From contig NZ_BSTQ01000033.1 of the NCBI RefSeq assembly GCF_030269605.1, forward strand, positions 1 through 40,102: a stretch of 40,102 nt of DNA, in the 5' to 3' direction. Under the pieces are notes generated by a model that saw nothing but the letters and a program-made list of their open reading frames with translations, was not told the DNA's origin and did no database searches. Every line of letters begins with the position of its first letter. The first letter of the stretch is position 1. The position numbers and the translations under genes are program-made. This document shows positions 14,299 through 22,451 of the stretch, in pieces. The DNA comes from Lentzea sp. NBRC 105346. GTDB taxonomy: Bacteria; Actinomycetota; Actinomycetes; Mycobacteriales; Pseudonocardiaceae.

Positions 14299-15084
14299 AT
14301 GCAGATCAAGATCCTGGGTCCGTTGGAGGCCACGCAGAACGGGCGCTCGGTGCTGCCCACGGCGGCGAAACCGCGGCAGATCTTCGCCCTGCTCGCGTTG
14401 CGCGCCCGCCAGGTCGTCCCGGTGACGACGCTGATCGAGGAGCTGTGGGGCGACCGCCCGCCGCGCAGCGCGCGGACCACGTTGCAGACCTACATCATGC
14501 AGCTGCGCAGAGGCCTCGGGGAGAACGCGAGCGACGTGCTGGTCACGCGGTTCGGCGGCTATCTCCTCGACGTGGCGCCCGAGGACGTCGACGTGTACGA
14601 GTTCGAACGCCTGGCCTCCGCCGGCACCCGCGCGCAGGAGGCGGGCGACCACGAGTCCGCGGCCCGGCTGCTGACCAACGCCCTCGTGGTGTGGCTCGGC
14701 CCGGCGCTGGTCGACACGCCGGTCGGTGAGGTGCTGAGCATCGAGACGACGCGGCTGGAGGAGAGCCGGCTGAGCGTCGTGGAGAGCCGCATCGACGCCG
14801 AGATGCGCATCGGCCGCCACCACGCGCTGCTCAGCGAGCTGGCCGTGCTGACCGCGCGGCACCCGATGAACGAGAACCTGTGCGCCCACTACATGATCGC
14901 GCTGTTCCGGTCGGGACGGCAGTGGCAGGCGCTGGACGCGTTCAAGTCGCTGCGGCAGACGCTGGTCGAGGAACTGGGCGTCGAGCCGTCGCCACGGCTG
15001 CGCGAGCTGCACCGCGCGGTGCTCACCGCGGACGCCTCGCTCGACCGCGCGGAGAGCCGGGAATTGCGGCAGCTGCTGGCGTGA
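14299..15084 (+). CDS. SARP-family transcriptional activator (SARP 2)
   Basis: A 261-residue paralogue of SARP 1, colinear from start to end. The winged-helix DNA-binding domain (1-95) has ILGPLEATQNG, KPRQIFALLALRAR and PPRSARTTLQTYIMQLRR. The activation domain (100-245) has TTRLEESRLSVVESRIDAEMRIGRH and VEELGVEPSPRLRELH. ATG 14299 follows a strong GGGGAGGGAG. It is divergent from the RiPP precursor and so best placed to be the pathway-specific activator of the precursor-cyclodehydratase operon. The stop is 15 bp before the LLM oxidoreductase on the same strand, so the two form an operon. Confidence 0.95.
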   Translation: MQIKILGPLEATQNGRSVLPTAAKPRQIFALLALRARQVVPVTTLIEELWGDRPPRSARTTLQTYIMQLRRGLGENASDVLVTRFGGYLLDVAPEDVDVYEFERLASAGTRAQEAGDHESAARLLTNALVVWLGPALVDTPVGEVLSIETTRLEESRLSVVESRIDAEMRIGRHHALLSELAVLTARHPMNENLCAHYMIALFRSGRQWQALDAFKSLRQTLVEELGVEPSPRLRELHRAVLTADASLDRAESRELRQLLA

Positions 15085-15099
15085 CTAGATTCGTGTTCT

Positions 15100-16032
15100 G
15101 TGGAACTGAGGATCTTCACCGAGCCCCAGCAGGGGGCCAGCTATGACGACCTGCTGCGCGTCGCGCGCACCGCGGAGGACGCGGGCTACGGCGCGTTCTT
15201 CCGCTCCGACCACTACCTGAAGATGGGGTCGGTGTCCGGGCTGCCCGGACCGACCGACCCGTGGATCACGTTCGCGGGCCTGGCCCGGGACACGTCGACC
15301 ATCCGGCTCGGCACGCTGATGACCGCGGCGACGTTCCGGTACCCCGGCCCGCTCGCGATCAGCGTCGCCCAGGTGGACCAGATGTCCGGCGGCCGCGTCG
15401 AGTTCGGCTTCGGCGCGGGCTGGTACGAGGACGAGCACAAGGCGTACGGCATCCCGTTCCCGGCGGTGGGGGAGCGGTTCGAACGCTACGAGGAGCAGCT
15501 CGCGATCATCACCGGCCTGTGGGAGACCCCGGCCGACAAGACGTTCTCCTTCTGCGGCAAGCACTACGAGCTCACCGACTCGCCCGCGCTGCCCAAGCCG
15601 GCCCAGTCGCCGCGCCCGCCGGTACTGATCGGTGGCGTCGGCGCCAAGCGCACCCCCGCGCTCGCGGCCCGCTACGCCAACGAGTTCAACCTGCCGTTCC
15701 AGTCGATCGAGACGGCCGAGACGCAGTTCGAACGCGTCGCCGAGGCGGCTCGTTCGGTGGGCCGCGACCCGGCGGAGATCGTCCGGTCCGTCGCGCTGGT
15801 CGCGTGCGTCGGCCGCACCGACGCCGACGTGGCCCGGCGCGCGGAGGCCATCGGGCGCGAGGTCGGTGAGCTGAAGCAGAACGGGCTCGCGGGCACGCCG
15901 GACGAGGTCATCGAGCGCGCGTCGCTGTGGCGCGAGCGCACCGGCATCGCGCGGCTCTACCTGCAGGTGCTGGACCTGTCCGACCTCGACCACATCACCG
16001 ACATCGCGTCGGAGGTCATGCCGAAGCTTTGA
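15100..16032 (+). CDS. LLM-class F420/flavin-dependent oxidoreductase
   Basis: A 310-residue TIM-barrel enzyme of the luciferase-like monooxygenase class, with the F420-dependent actinobacterial style. Visible features are AEDAGYGAFFRSDHYLKM (about 28-45), STIRLGTLMTAATFRYPGPLA, and GRVEFGFGAGWYEDEHKAYGI near residue 105, followed by PPVLIGGVGAKRT near 172. The GTG start 15100 is 15 bp after SARP 2. The substrate is unknown. Being cotranscribed with the putative pathway activator, it could act on the peptide, but such enzymes are abundant in actinobacteria and it may be unrelated. Its 3' end overlaps the convergent secreted-protein gene by 17 bp. Confidence 0.92.
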   Translation: MELRIFTEPQQGASYDDLLRVARTAEDAGYGAFFRSDHYLKMGSVSGLPGPTDPWITFAGLARDTSTIRLGTLMTAATFRYPGPLAISVAQVDQMSGGRVEFGFGAGWYEDEHKAYGIPFPAVGERFERYEEQLAIITGLWETPADKTFSFCGKHYELTDSPALPKPAQSPRPPVLIGGVGAKRTPALAARYANEFNLPFQSIETAETQFERVAEAARSVGRDPAEIVRSVALVACVGRTDADVARRAEAIGREVGELKQNGLAGTPDEVIERASLWRERTGIARLYLQVLDLSDLDHITDIASEVMPKL

Positions 16033-16501
16033 CGGTTTTGACGACCGACTCGGGGAGCGTCAGGGTGTGCCCCCGGAACCTCGGGAAATGTCCGATCGTG
16101 CGCAACTGCAGGATCGGGTCCCGCAGGTAGCGCTCCTCGAGCCGGTCCTCGCCGTGGATCACCTTGAGGCCTTCGCGGAGCATCGAGGGCGTGTCCAGCT
16201 TCAGCCGGTCACGCAGGTAGTCGGCGGCCGCGTGGTCGCCGTGGTCGACTACAGCGCGCGCGACGTCCTTGATGGGCACGAGGCGGTGTGGTTCGTCCGC
16301 GCGGACGCCGTCGCGGTGGGCGATGCCGAGGGCCTTGAGGGCCCGTTGGTGGGCGCCACCGTCGAGGCCGAGGTAGTAGCGCTCCCAGTCGCCGAGGCTG
16401 ACCTCGCCGGTCAGAGCCGGTGGCGAGGCGTGCGCGACCGCGGGAGCGGCGATCACGGTGATGCCGACGGCGGCTAAGAGTTGACGCCGGGAGAGAAGCA
16501 C
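16016..16501 (-). CDS. Tat-exported protein of unknown function
   Basis: A 161-residue protein with a twin-arginine-type signal (LSRRQLLAAVG, then ITVIAAPAVAHA), with cleavage expected after AHA at about residue 25. The mature part has no recognised domain; it includes GDWERYYLGLDGGAHQRALKALGI and DYLRDRLKLDTPSMLREGLKVIHGED. The GTG start shares one base with the lipB stop (TAGTG), so translation is coupled to lipB. I do not know a link between lipoate transfer and this protein; coupling may only ensure expression. Confidence 0.85.
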   Translation of the reverse strand: MLLSRRQLLAAVGITVIAAPAVAHASPPALTGEVSLGDWERYYLGLDGGAHQRALKALGIAHRDGVRADEPHRLVPIKDVARAVVDHGDHAAADYLRDRLKLDTPSMLREGLKVIHGEDRLEERYLRDPILQLRTIGHFPRFRGHTLTLPESVVKTVKASA

Positions 16502-17229
16502 TACGGCATGCTAGCGAAGGTGATACCCGGAGCGACTGGGCCAGAGCGAGCAAGGTAGCGGTCGGTCAGCTCCAACGTTCCGTCCAGTGCCGCCAGCACC
16601 GCGTCGCGCGCGAGCGGCAGCACCTCGGCCACGGTCACTTCCCGGCCCAGTTCGATGGACAGCGAGGCGACGCCCGCGTCCTTGATGCCACACGGGATGA
16701 TGTGGCCGAACCCGTCGAGCGAGGCGTTGCAGTTGATCTCGAAGCCGTGCATCGTCACGCCGCGCTGCACCCGGATGCCGATCGCCGCGATCTTGCGCTC
16801 GGGTCCCCGGTCGTCGGCGGGCAGCCACACGCCGCTGCGCCCGTCGACCCGACCCGTGTGCACACCGAGCTGGTCGCACACGTGGATGAGGCCCTGCTCG
16901 ATGCGCCGCACGTAGTCGACGACGTCCATCGGCTCGGTCAGCCCGACGATCGGGTACCCGACGAGCTGCCCCGGCCCGTGCCACGTGATCTTGCCGCCGC
17001 GGTCGACGTCGATGACCGGCGTCGTGCTGTCGACGGGCCGCTCCTCCGGGAGCGTGCGGCGGCCGCACGTGTAGACGGGCGGGTGTTCCAGCAGCAGGAG
17101 GGTGTCGCCGCTCTGGTTGTCGGCGCGCTGTTCGGCGAGCTGCTTCTGCAGGTCCCAGGCGGCCATGTACTCGATCTCGCCGAGCTCACGGACTTCGACG
17201 GGATCTGCGGAAATGCGGCACGACGTCAC
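16501..17229 (-). CDS. lipB: Octanoyl-[ACP]:protein octanoyltransferase
   Basis: Moves octanoate from acyl carrier protein to lipoyl domains, the step before LipA. The protein has 242 residues. Signature RGGKITWHGPGQLVGYP is at 77-93, catalytic Lys146 in ERKIAAIGIRV and catalytic Cys180 in HIIPCGIKD. The GTG start at 17229 overlaps the end of the PAP2 gene by 44 bp; a later start would cut into the conserved VRELGEIEYMAAWDLQ strand, so the overlap is accepted. It serves SucB, encoded 1.6 kb upstream. In M. tuberculosis lipA follows directly; here an accessory region intervenes. Confidence 0.97.
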   Translation of the reverse strand: MTSCRISADPVEVRELGEIEYMAAWDLQKQLAEQRADNQSGDTLLLLEHPPVYTCGRRTLPEERPVDSTTPVIDVDRGGKITWHGPGQLVGYPIVGLTEPMDVVDYVRRIEQGLIHVCDQLGVHTGRVDGRSGVWLPADDRGPERKIAAIGIRVQRGVTMHGFEINCNASLDGFGHIIPCGIKDAGVASLSIELGREVTVAEVLPLARDAVLAALDGTLELTDRYLARSGPVAPGITFASMP

Positions 17230-17764
17230 GTCCCGACGTTACCAACCCCAACGCGAGCGCGGCGAGCAGCCCGACGCCTGCCACACCCAGTACCGACCCC
17301 ATGACGTCCGTGAACCAGTGCCGTTCCAGGACCAATCGGCTCGCGGCCGTGACCGCGACGGCGATCGTGGCGGGGATCACCCATCGATTCGTCAGCACGA
17401 CCAGTGTGAACGCGACCGCGGCGACCGCCACGGTGTGCCCGCTGGGGTAGGCCCACTGCGGGTACTCGACCGGTCGCACCCGCCGGAACAGGTACCTGCT
17501 CAGCAGCGTGGCCCAGCACAGCGCGAAGAGGACCAGTCCCTTCCACAGCCGCGGGTCTCGCTTGACCGCCGCGAGTGCGGTCAGCCCGACGCCGAACGCC
17601 GCGCCGAGCACGGGCCCGAACACGAAGCCCCAGAAGTACGACGCGTTGACAAGCCACAGCGGACGCGGCGTGTGCTGGTTGATCCAGATGTCGAGCGCGG
17701 TGACCTCCGGCAATCCCATGAGAATCCACGAGATCACCAGGACCGCGCCGACGACACGGGTCAT
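17186..17764 (-). CDS. PAP2-family membrane phosphatase
   Basis: A 192-residue integral membrane lipid phosphatase of the PAP2 superfamily with about six membrane segments. The three catalytic motifs are visible: motif 1 as RYLFRRVRPVEYP, motif 2 as YPSGHT (about 130-135) and motif 3 as ASRLVLERHWFTDVMGS (about 160-176), with the catalytic His in SGH and in RHWFTD. The likely substrate is an isoprenoid or phospholipid phosphate. ATG 17764 overlaps the stop of the upstream epimerase (ATGA), so the two are translationally coupled. The longer open frame to 18457 is a shadow of that gene. Confidence 0.92.
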   Translation of the reverse strand: MTRVVGAVLVISWILMGLPEVTALDIWINQHTPRPLWLVNASYFWGFVFGPVLGAAFGVGLTALAAVKRDPRLWKGLVLFALCWATLLSRYLFRRVRPVEYPQWAYPSGHTVAVAAVAFTLVVLTNRWVIPATIAVAVTAASRLVLERHWFTDVMGSVLGVAGVGLLAALALGLVTSGRDVVPHFRRSRRSP

Positions 17765-18648
17765 GTCACCGCGGCGTTGAGCGCGGCCGCGATCGTCGGA
17801 TGCTGGAAGTGGAACCCGTTGCTCTCCAGCACTTTCGGCGTCAGTCCCGGTCCGGTGAGCACCAGGTCGTCGGCCATCTCGCCGAGCACCGTTCGCAGTA
17901 CGAACGCGGGTACCACCCACGGCGTGGGCCGGTTCAGCGCCTGCCCCGCCGCCTTGGTGAACTCGGCGTTCGTCACCGGCTCCGGCCCGGCGAGGTTGAC
18001 CGGTCCGCTGATGTTGTCGTGCTCGATGACGAACCGGTAGGCCGCGATCGTGTCGTCCAGCGACACCCACGGGAAGAACTGCTCGCCGCTGCCGAGTCGT
18101 CCGCCGAGGAAGGAGGAGAAGATCGGCCGCAGCCTGCCCCAGATGCCGCCGGACGGCGAGATGACGACGGACGTCCGCAGCTTCACGACCCGCACGCCAC
18201 CCTCTTCGGCCGCCTGGGTCGCCGCCTCCCAGGCCTGGGTGATGCGCGACATGAAGGTGCTTCCACCGGGCGCACTCTCGTCCGCGACCGTAGTGCCGGT
18301 GTCGCCGTAGAAATGGGCGCCACTCGAGTTCACCAGCACGGGCACGTTGTGCTCGACCACGGCTTGGGAGAGGACCTCGGTCGGCACCACCCGGCTGTCC
18401 CGCAACACCTGCTTGCGCGCGTCGTCCCACCGCTTGTCCGCGATTCCCGCGCCACACAGGTTGATGACGGCCTGCACGTCATCGAGCGCGCCTTCGTCGA
18501 TGCGCCCCGCGTACGGGTCCCAGCCGCGTTCGTCGGGGGCGGCGGGCTTGCGGCGCACCAGCCGGAGCACCTCATAGCGTTCGGCGCGCAACGCCGCCAC
18601 CAGGCTGCTGCCGATCAGTCCGGACGATCCCGCGATGACAACCCGCAT
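17761..18648 (-). CDS. TIGR01777-family epimerase (SDR39U1-like)
   Basis: A 295-residue atypical extended SDR. The cofactor motif GSSGLIGSSL is near residues 7-16, VINLCGAGIADKRW near residue 60 (typical of TIGR01777), SSGAHFYGDTG near residue 105, and a C-terminal DUF1731-like end (PWVVPAFVLRTVLGEMADDLVLTG). ATG 18648 has GGGAGA 9 nt upstream; the frame is open to 18726 without homology. The ortholog in M. tuberculosis also sits between sucB and lipB. Its true substrate is unknown. It is coupled to the PAP2 gene. Confidence 0.93.
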   Translation of the reverse strand: MRVVIAGSSGLIGSSLVAALRAERYEVLRLVRRKPAAPDERGWDPYAGRIDEGALDDVQAVINLCGAGIADKRWDDARKQVLRDSRVVPTEVLSQAVVEHNVPVLVNSSGAHFYGDTGTTVADESAPGGSTFMSRITQAWEAATQAAEEGGVRVVKLRTSVVISPSGGIWGRLRPIFSSFLGGRLGSGEQFFPWVSLDDTIAAYRFVIEHDNISGPVNLAGPEPVTNAEFTKAAGQALNRPTPWVVPAFVLRTVLGEMADDLVLTGPGLTPKVLESNGFHFQHPTIAAALNAAVT

Positions 18649-18730
18649 ACGTTGATCGTCTCCCACCCAGGAACCGCGTGCCAGCCAGCACCCGTGTGCT
18701 GAACGCCACCTGAACCGCCCCGGCACACGT

Positions 18731-18779
18731 CACGCGGGAGCCCCGCGATGCATGACATGCATCGCGGGGCTCCCGCGTG
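18731..18779. terminator. Perfect 24-bp hairpin after sucB
   Basis: The arms 18731-18754 and 18756-18779 are perfectly complementary around a single central A, so the real loop is formed by the innermost bases. It lies 8 bp downstream of the sucB stop. The stem is GC-rich (CACGCGGGAGCCCCGCGATG) and no T-tract follows. Confidence 0.85.
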
Positions 18780-18787
18780 ACCGAAAA

Positions 18788-20524
18788 CTAGAGGCCGAGG
18801 TCGGCCTCGAACGCGCCTTCCTCCAGGCGGTTCTTCACCGTCGTGAGGAAGCGACCCGCGTCCGCACCGTCCACGAGCCGGTGGTCGTAGGTCAGCGCGA
18901 GGTACATCATCGAGCGGATCGCGATGGTGTCGTCGCCCGCCTCGTCGGTGATGACGACCGGACGCTTCTTCACGACGCCGACGCCCAGGATGCCGACCTG
19001 CGGCTGCTGGATGATCGGCGTGTCGAACAGGGCGCCGTTGCTGCCCAGGTTCGTCAGCGAGAACGTGCCGCCGGTCAGCTCGTCCGGGGTCAGCTTGTTC
19101 GACCGGGCGCGCGCGGCGAGGTCGCCGATCTTGTGCGCCAGGCCGGCCAGGTTGAGGTCGCCGGAGTTGTGGATGACGGCGTTGAGCAGGCCGCGCTCGG
19201 TGTCGATCGCCAGACCGAGGTGCTCGGCACCGTGGTAGGTGACTTCCTTGCGCTCCTCGTCGATCGACGCGTTGAGCACCGGGTGCTGCTTGAGCGCCTC
19301 GACGGCCGCCTTCGCGAAGAACGGCAGGAACGTCAGCTTGGCGCCCTCGCGGGCCTCGAACGCCTTCTTGGCCTGGTTGCGCAGCCGGGCGATCTTGGTG
19401 ACGTCCACCTCGAACACCTGGGTGAGCTGGGCCGACATCTGCAGCGACTCACGCGTGCGTTGCGCGACGATCTGACGCAGGCGCGGGAGCTTCTGCACGG
19501 TGCCGCGCTTGCCGCTGTTGTCCACGGCCGCCGGGGCCGAGGTGCGGGCGGCGGGCGCAGCCGGAGCAGCGGCGGCCGGTGCCGGAGCCGGGGCCTTCTT
19601 GGCCTCGACGGCGGCGAGCACGTCCTGCTTGCGGATGCGGCCACCGACGCCGGTGCCCTTCAGCGCGTTCAGGTCGATGCCGTTCTCCTGCGCGAGCTTG
19701 CGCACGAGCGGCGTCACGTACGGCTGGCCGTTCGCGTCCTCGCCCTTCTCGGCGGCCGGAGCCGGAGCCGCCTGCGGGGCGGGCGCCGGAGCAGCGGCCG
19801 GAGCGGGGGCCGGGGCCTCCTGCTTCGGGGCCTCCTGCTTGGGGGCCTCGGGCTGCGGAGCGGGAGCCGGGGCGGACGCCTGCGCCGGAGCACCGGAGCC
19901 GATGACGGCGAGCTGGCCGCCGACCTCGACGGTCTCGTCCTCACCCGCGGTGATCGACAGCAGCGTGCCGGCGACCGGGGACGGGATCTCGGTGTCGACC
20001 TTGTCGGTCGAGACCTCGAGCAGCGGCTCGTCGACCTCGACGCTGTCGCCGACCTGCTTCAGCCACCGCGTGACGGTGCCCTCGGTGACGGACTCGCCGA
20101 GCGCGGGCATCACGACCGGCGTGCCCTCGCCCGAGCCCTGCTGACCCGACGAGGCGGGCGCGGGGGCGGGAGCCTCGGACGGTGCCGCGGAAGGCGTCTC
20201 CTGCTGAGGAGCCTCCTGCTGGGGAGCCTCCTGCTGCTGGGGCGCTTCTTCCTGCTGCGGCGCGGGGGCGGACGAAGCCGAGTCGTCGCCGTCACCGATC
20301 ACGGCGAGCTCGCCGCCGACCTCGACGGTGTCGTCCTCCTGCGCGACGATCTTCTGCAGAACGCCGGCCGCGGGCGACGGGATCTCGGTGTCGACCTTGT
20401 CGGTGGACACCTCGAGCAACGGCTCGTCCACCTCCACCCGGTCGCCTTCCTGCTTCAACCACCGGGTGACCGTGCCCTCGGTGACGCTCTCCCCAAGTGC
20501 GGGCATCTGGACGGAGAAGGCCAT
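18788..20524 (-). CDS. sucB: 2-oxoglutarate dehydrogenase E2, dihydrolipoamide succinyltransferase
   Basis: A 578-residue E2 acyltransferase. There are two near-identical lipoyl domains (1-78 and 135-210), with lipoylated Lys43 and Lys175 in EVSTDKVDTEI. Each is followed by a long flexible Ala/Pro/Glu/Gln linker (about 84-134 with EAPQQ repeats, and 213-260). The E3/E1-binding domain covers about 268-306 (YVTPLVRKLAQENGIDLNALKG). The catalytic domain ends with His548 and Asp552 in TYDHRLVDGAD. The ortholog in mycobacteria (dlaT) also serves pyruvate dehydrogenase, so substrate preference is not settled by sequence. It lies just after lpd and near lipB, matching its need for lipoylation and E3. 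Confidence 0.96.
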   Translation of the reverse strand: MAFSVQMPALGESVTEGTVTRWLKQEGDRVEVDEPLLEVSTDKVDTEIPSPAAGVLQKIVAQEDDTVEVGGELAVIGDGDDSASSAPAPQQEEAPQQQEAPQQEAPQQETPSAAPSEAPAPAPASSGQQGSGEGTPVVMPALGESVTEGTVTRWLKQVGDSVEVDEPLLEVSTDKVDTEIPSPVAGTLLSITAGEDETVEVGGQLAVIGSGAPAQASAPAPAPQPEAPKQEAPKQEAPAPAPAAAPAPAPQAAPAPAAEKGEDANGQPYVTPLVRKLAQENGIDLNALKGTGVGGRIRKQDVLAAVEAKKAPAPAPAAAAPAAPAARTSAPAAVDNSGKRGTVQKLPRLRQIVAQRTRESLQMSAQLTQVFEVDVTKIARLRNQAKKAFEAREGAKLTFLPFFAKAAVEALKQHPVLNASIDEERKEVTYHGAEHLGLAIDTERGLLNAVIHNSGDLNLAGLAHKIGDLAARARSNKLTPDELTGGTFSLTNLGSNGALFDTPIIQQPQVGILGVGVVKKRPVVITDEAGDDTIAIRSMMYLALTYDHRLVDGADAGRFLTTVKNRLEEGAFEADLGL

Positions 20525-20574
20525 TGTTTCGCTGACTCCTCGTGCTCTCGTGTGGCTGACTTGATCGGGAACGG

Positions 20575-21939
20575 TCAGCCGTGCACGTGCAGCGGCTTGC
20601 CGGCCAGGGCGAGGAACGCCTCGCCGAGGGCTTCTGTCTGGGTCGGGTGGGCGTGGATGAGGGGGGCGACGTCCTCCGGGTAAGCCTCCCAGCTGTAGAT
20701 CAGCTGAGCCTCGCCGATCAGCTCGCCGACGCGCTCGCCGACCATGGTTACGCCGACGACCGGACCGTCCGGCGCCTTGACCAGCTTCACGCCACCGGCG
20801 GTCTTGAGGATCTGGGACTTGCCGTTGCCCGCGAGGTCGTAGACGAAGACCTCGGCGGAGCCGTACTTCTCCTTGGCCGCGGCCTCGGTGAGACCGACGG
20901 AGGCGACCTCGGGCTTGCAGTACGTCACGCGCGGGATGCCGGCCTCGTCGATGACCTTCGGCTGCAGGCCCGCGATCTCCTCGGCGACGAAGATGCCCTG
21001 CTGGAACCCGCGGTGCGCGAGCTGCAGTCCGGGCACGATGTCGCCGACGGCGAACACGTTCGGAAGGTTGGTGCGCAGGCGCTCGTCGGTGATGACGAAC
21101 CCGCGGTCGACCGTGACACCGGCGGCCTCGAAGTCCGCGCCGTTAGGACCACGGCCGACGGCGACGAGCAGCAGGTCGGCGTCGAGCACGTCGCCGTTCT
21201 CCAGCGTGACCTGCACGCCGTTGTCGTCCTGCTTCGCGCCGGAGAACTTCACACCGGTCTTGAACTTGATGCCACGGCGCCGGAACGCGCGCTCGAGCTG
21301 CTTGGACGCGTACTCGTCCTCGGCCGGGACCAGCCGGGGCAGCGCCTCGACGATCGTGACGTCCGCACCGAACGACTGCCACACGCTGGCGAACTCCACA
21401 CCGATGACGCCGCCGCCGAGGACGACGACCTTCTCCGGGATGAAGTCCAGCGTCAGCGCCTGGTCGCTGGTGATGACCCGGCCGCCGATCTCCAGGCCGG
21501 GGAGGCTCTTGGCGTACGAACCGGTGGCGAGCACGACGTTCTTGCCGACGTAGCGCTGGCCGTTGACCTCGACCGCGTTGGGCGCGACGAACTTGCCCTC
21601 ACCCTCGACGAGCGTGACCTTGTTCGCCTTCGCGAGACCCTGCAGGCCCTTGTAGAGCCGGCTGATCACGCCGTCCTTGTACGAGTTGACCCCGGCGATG
21701 TCGATGCCCTCGAGCGAGCTCTTCACACCGAACTGGTCGCCTTCGCGAGCGTTGTCCGCGACCTCCGCCGCGTGCAGCAGCGCCTTGGTCGGGATGCAGC
21801 CGCGGTGCAGGCAGGTGCCGCCCAGCTTGTCCTTCTCGACCAGCACGACGGACAGTCCGAGCTCGGCCGCGCGGAACGCGCAGGCATACCCGCCGGAGCC
21901 GCCGCCAAGGATCACGAGGTCGGCGGAGTTGTCGGTCAC
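20575..21939 (-). CDS. lpd: Dihydrolipoyl dehydrogenase (E3)
   Basis: A 454-residue FAD enzyme that reoxidises the dihydrolipoyl arms of E2 using NAD. The FAD-binding motif GGGSGGYACAFRAAELG is near residue 12, redox cysteines C43/C48 in GGTCLHRGCIPTK, NAD-binding GGGVIGVEFASVW mid-protein, AVGDIVPG near residue 310, and the C-terminal His-Glu pair in HAHPTQTEALGE. The GTG 21939 start has an ideal GAGGAGA 5 nt before it; the frame is open to 22065 without homology. It is directly upstream of sucB with a 50-bp gap, forming an E3-E2 unit. Confidence 0.96.
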   Translation of the reverse strand: MTDNSADLVILGGGSGGYACAFRAAELGLSVVLVEKDKLGGTCLHRGCIPTKALLHAAEVADNAREGDQFGVKSSLEGIDIAGVNSYKDGVISRLYKGLQGLAKANKVTLVEGEGKFVAPNAVEVNGQRYVGKNVVLATGSYAKSLPGLEIGGRVITSDQALTLDFIPEKVVVLGGGVIGVEFASVWQSFGADVTIVEALPRLVPAEDEYASKQLERAFRRRGIKFKTGVKFSGAKQDDNGVQVTLENGDVLDADLLLVAVGRGPNGADFEAAGVTVDRGFVITDERLRTNLPNVFAVGDIVPGLQLAHRGFQQGIFVAEEIAGLQPKVIDEAGIPRVTYCKPEVASVGLTEAAAKEKYGSAEVFVYDLAGNGKSQILKTAGGVKLVKAPDGPVVGVTMVGERVGELIGEAQLIYSWEAYPEDVAPLIHAHPTQTEALGEAFLALAGKPLHVHG

Positions 21940-22127
21940 TGGGTCTCCTCGGGGATCTCCTCGGGATACTTCTCTCCGCGCGGGTGCGCGCGAGACACCG
22001 GCCATCTTGTCACTACTTGCCCCGACGTGACGACACGGCCCCTGAGCCCGTCTCGATGAGATCAATTCACGGACTCAACACAGGGAGTCCTGGCACCATG
22101 GAGTGAGAAAACCGCAGGAGGTGCCCG

Positions 22128-22451
22128 GTGGGGCTGTTCGATCGTTTCCGCAGGAAGTCACGCCCCGGCGTGCTGCGTACCGCGTCCTCACAGGACACCG
22201 GTCACCTGGAGCAGTGGGCCGCGACCCGGCGTGGCGTCGAGGCCTATGTGGAACCCCGGACGACGGTGACCGAGACCACTGTGGTGCTGGTCGCGCATGA
22301 CGGCGAGTGGACGCGGCGTCGCATCGACGGCACCGAGGGCGCGCGCCGGCTGGCCAAGAAGCTCGGGATCCCGTGCTACGACGCGGGCATCGTCGGCTAC
22401 CCCAAGCGCATGCGCGAGTACACGGCGCGCCGGAAAGCGAACGGGAGCTAG
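22128..22451 (+). CDS. Conserved actinobacterial hypothetical protein, 107 aa
   Basis: A small basic protein with GTG start and a textbook AGGAGG ribosome site. It begins MGLFDRFRRKSR and contains RRGVEAYVEPRTTVTETTVVLVAHDGEWTRRRID and AKKLGIPCYDAGIVGYPKRMREY. I recognise the pattern as conserved in actinobacteria near the lpd/pepA area, but its function is unknown. It has no signal peptide or membrane segment and may be a nucleic-acid or ribosome-associated factor, which is speculation. It is divergent from lpd and converges on the OsmC gene, ends overlapping by 4 bp. Confidence 0.85.
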   Translation: MGLFDRFRRKSRPGVLRTASSQDTGHLEQWAATRRGVEAYVEPRTTVTETTVVLVAHDGEWTRRRIDGTEGARRLAKKLGIPCYDAGIVGYPKRMREYTARRKANGS

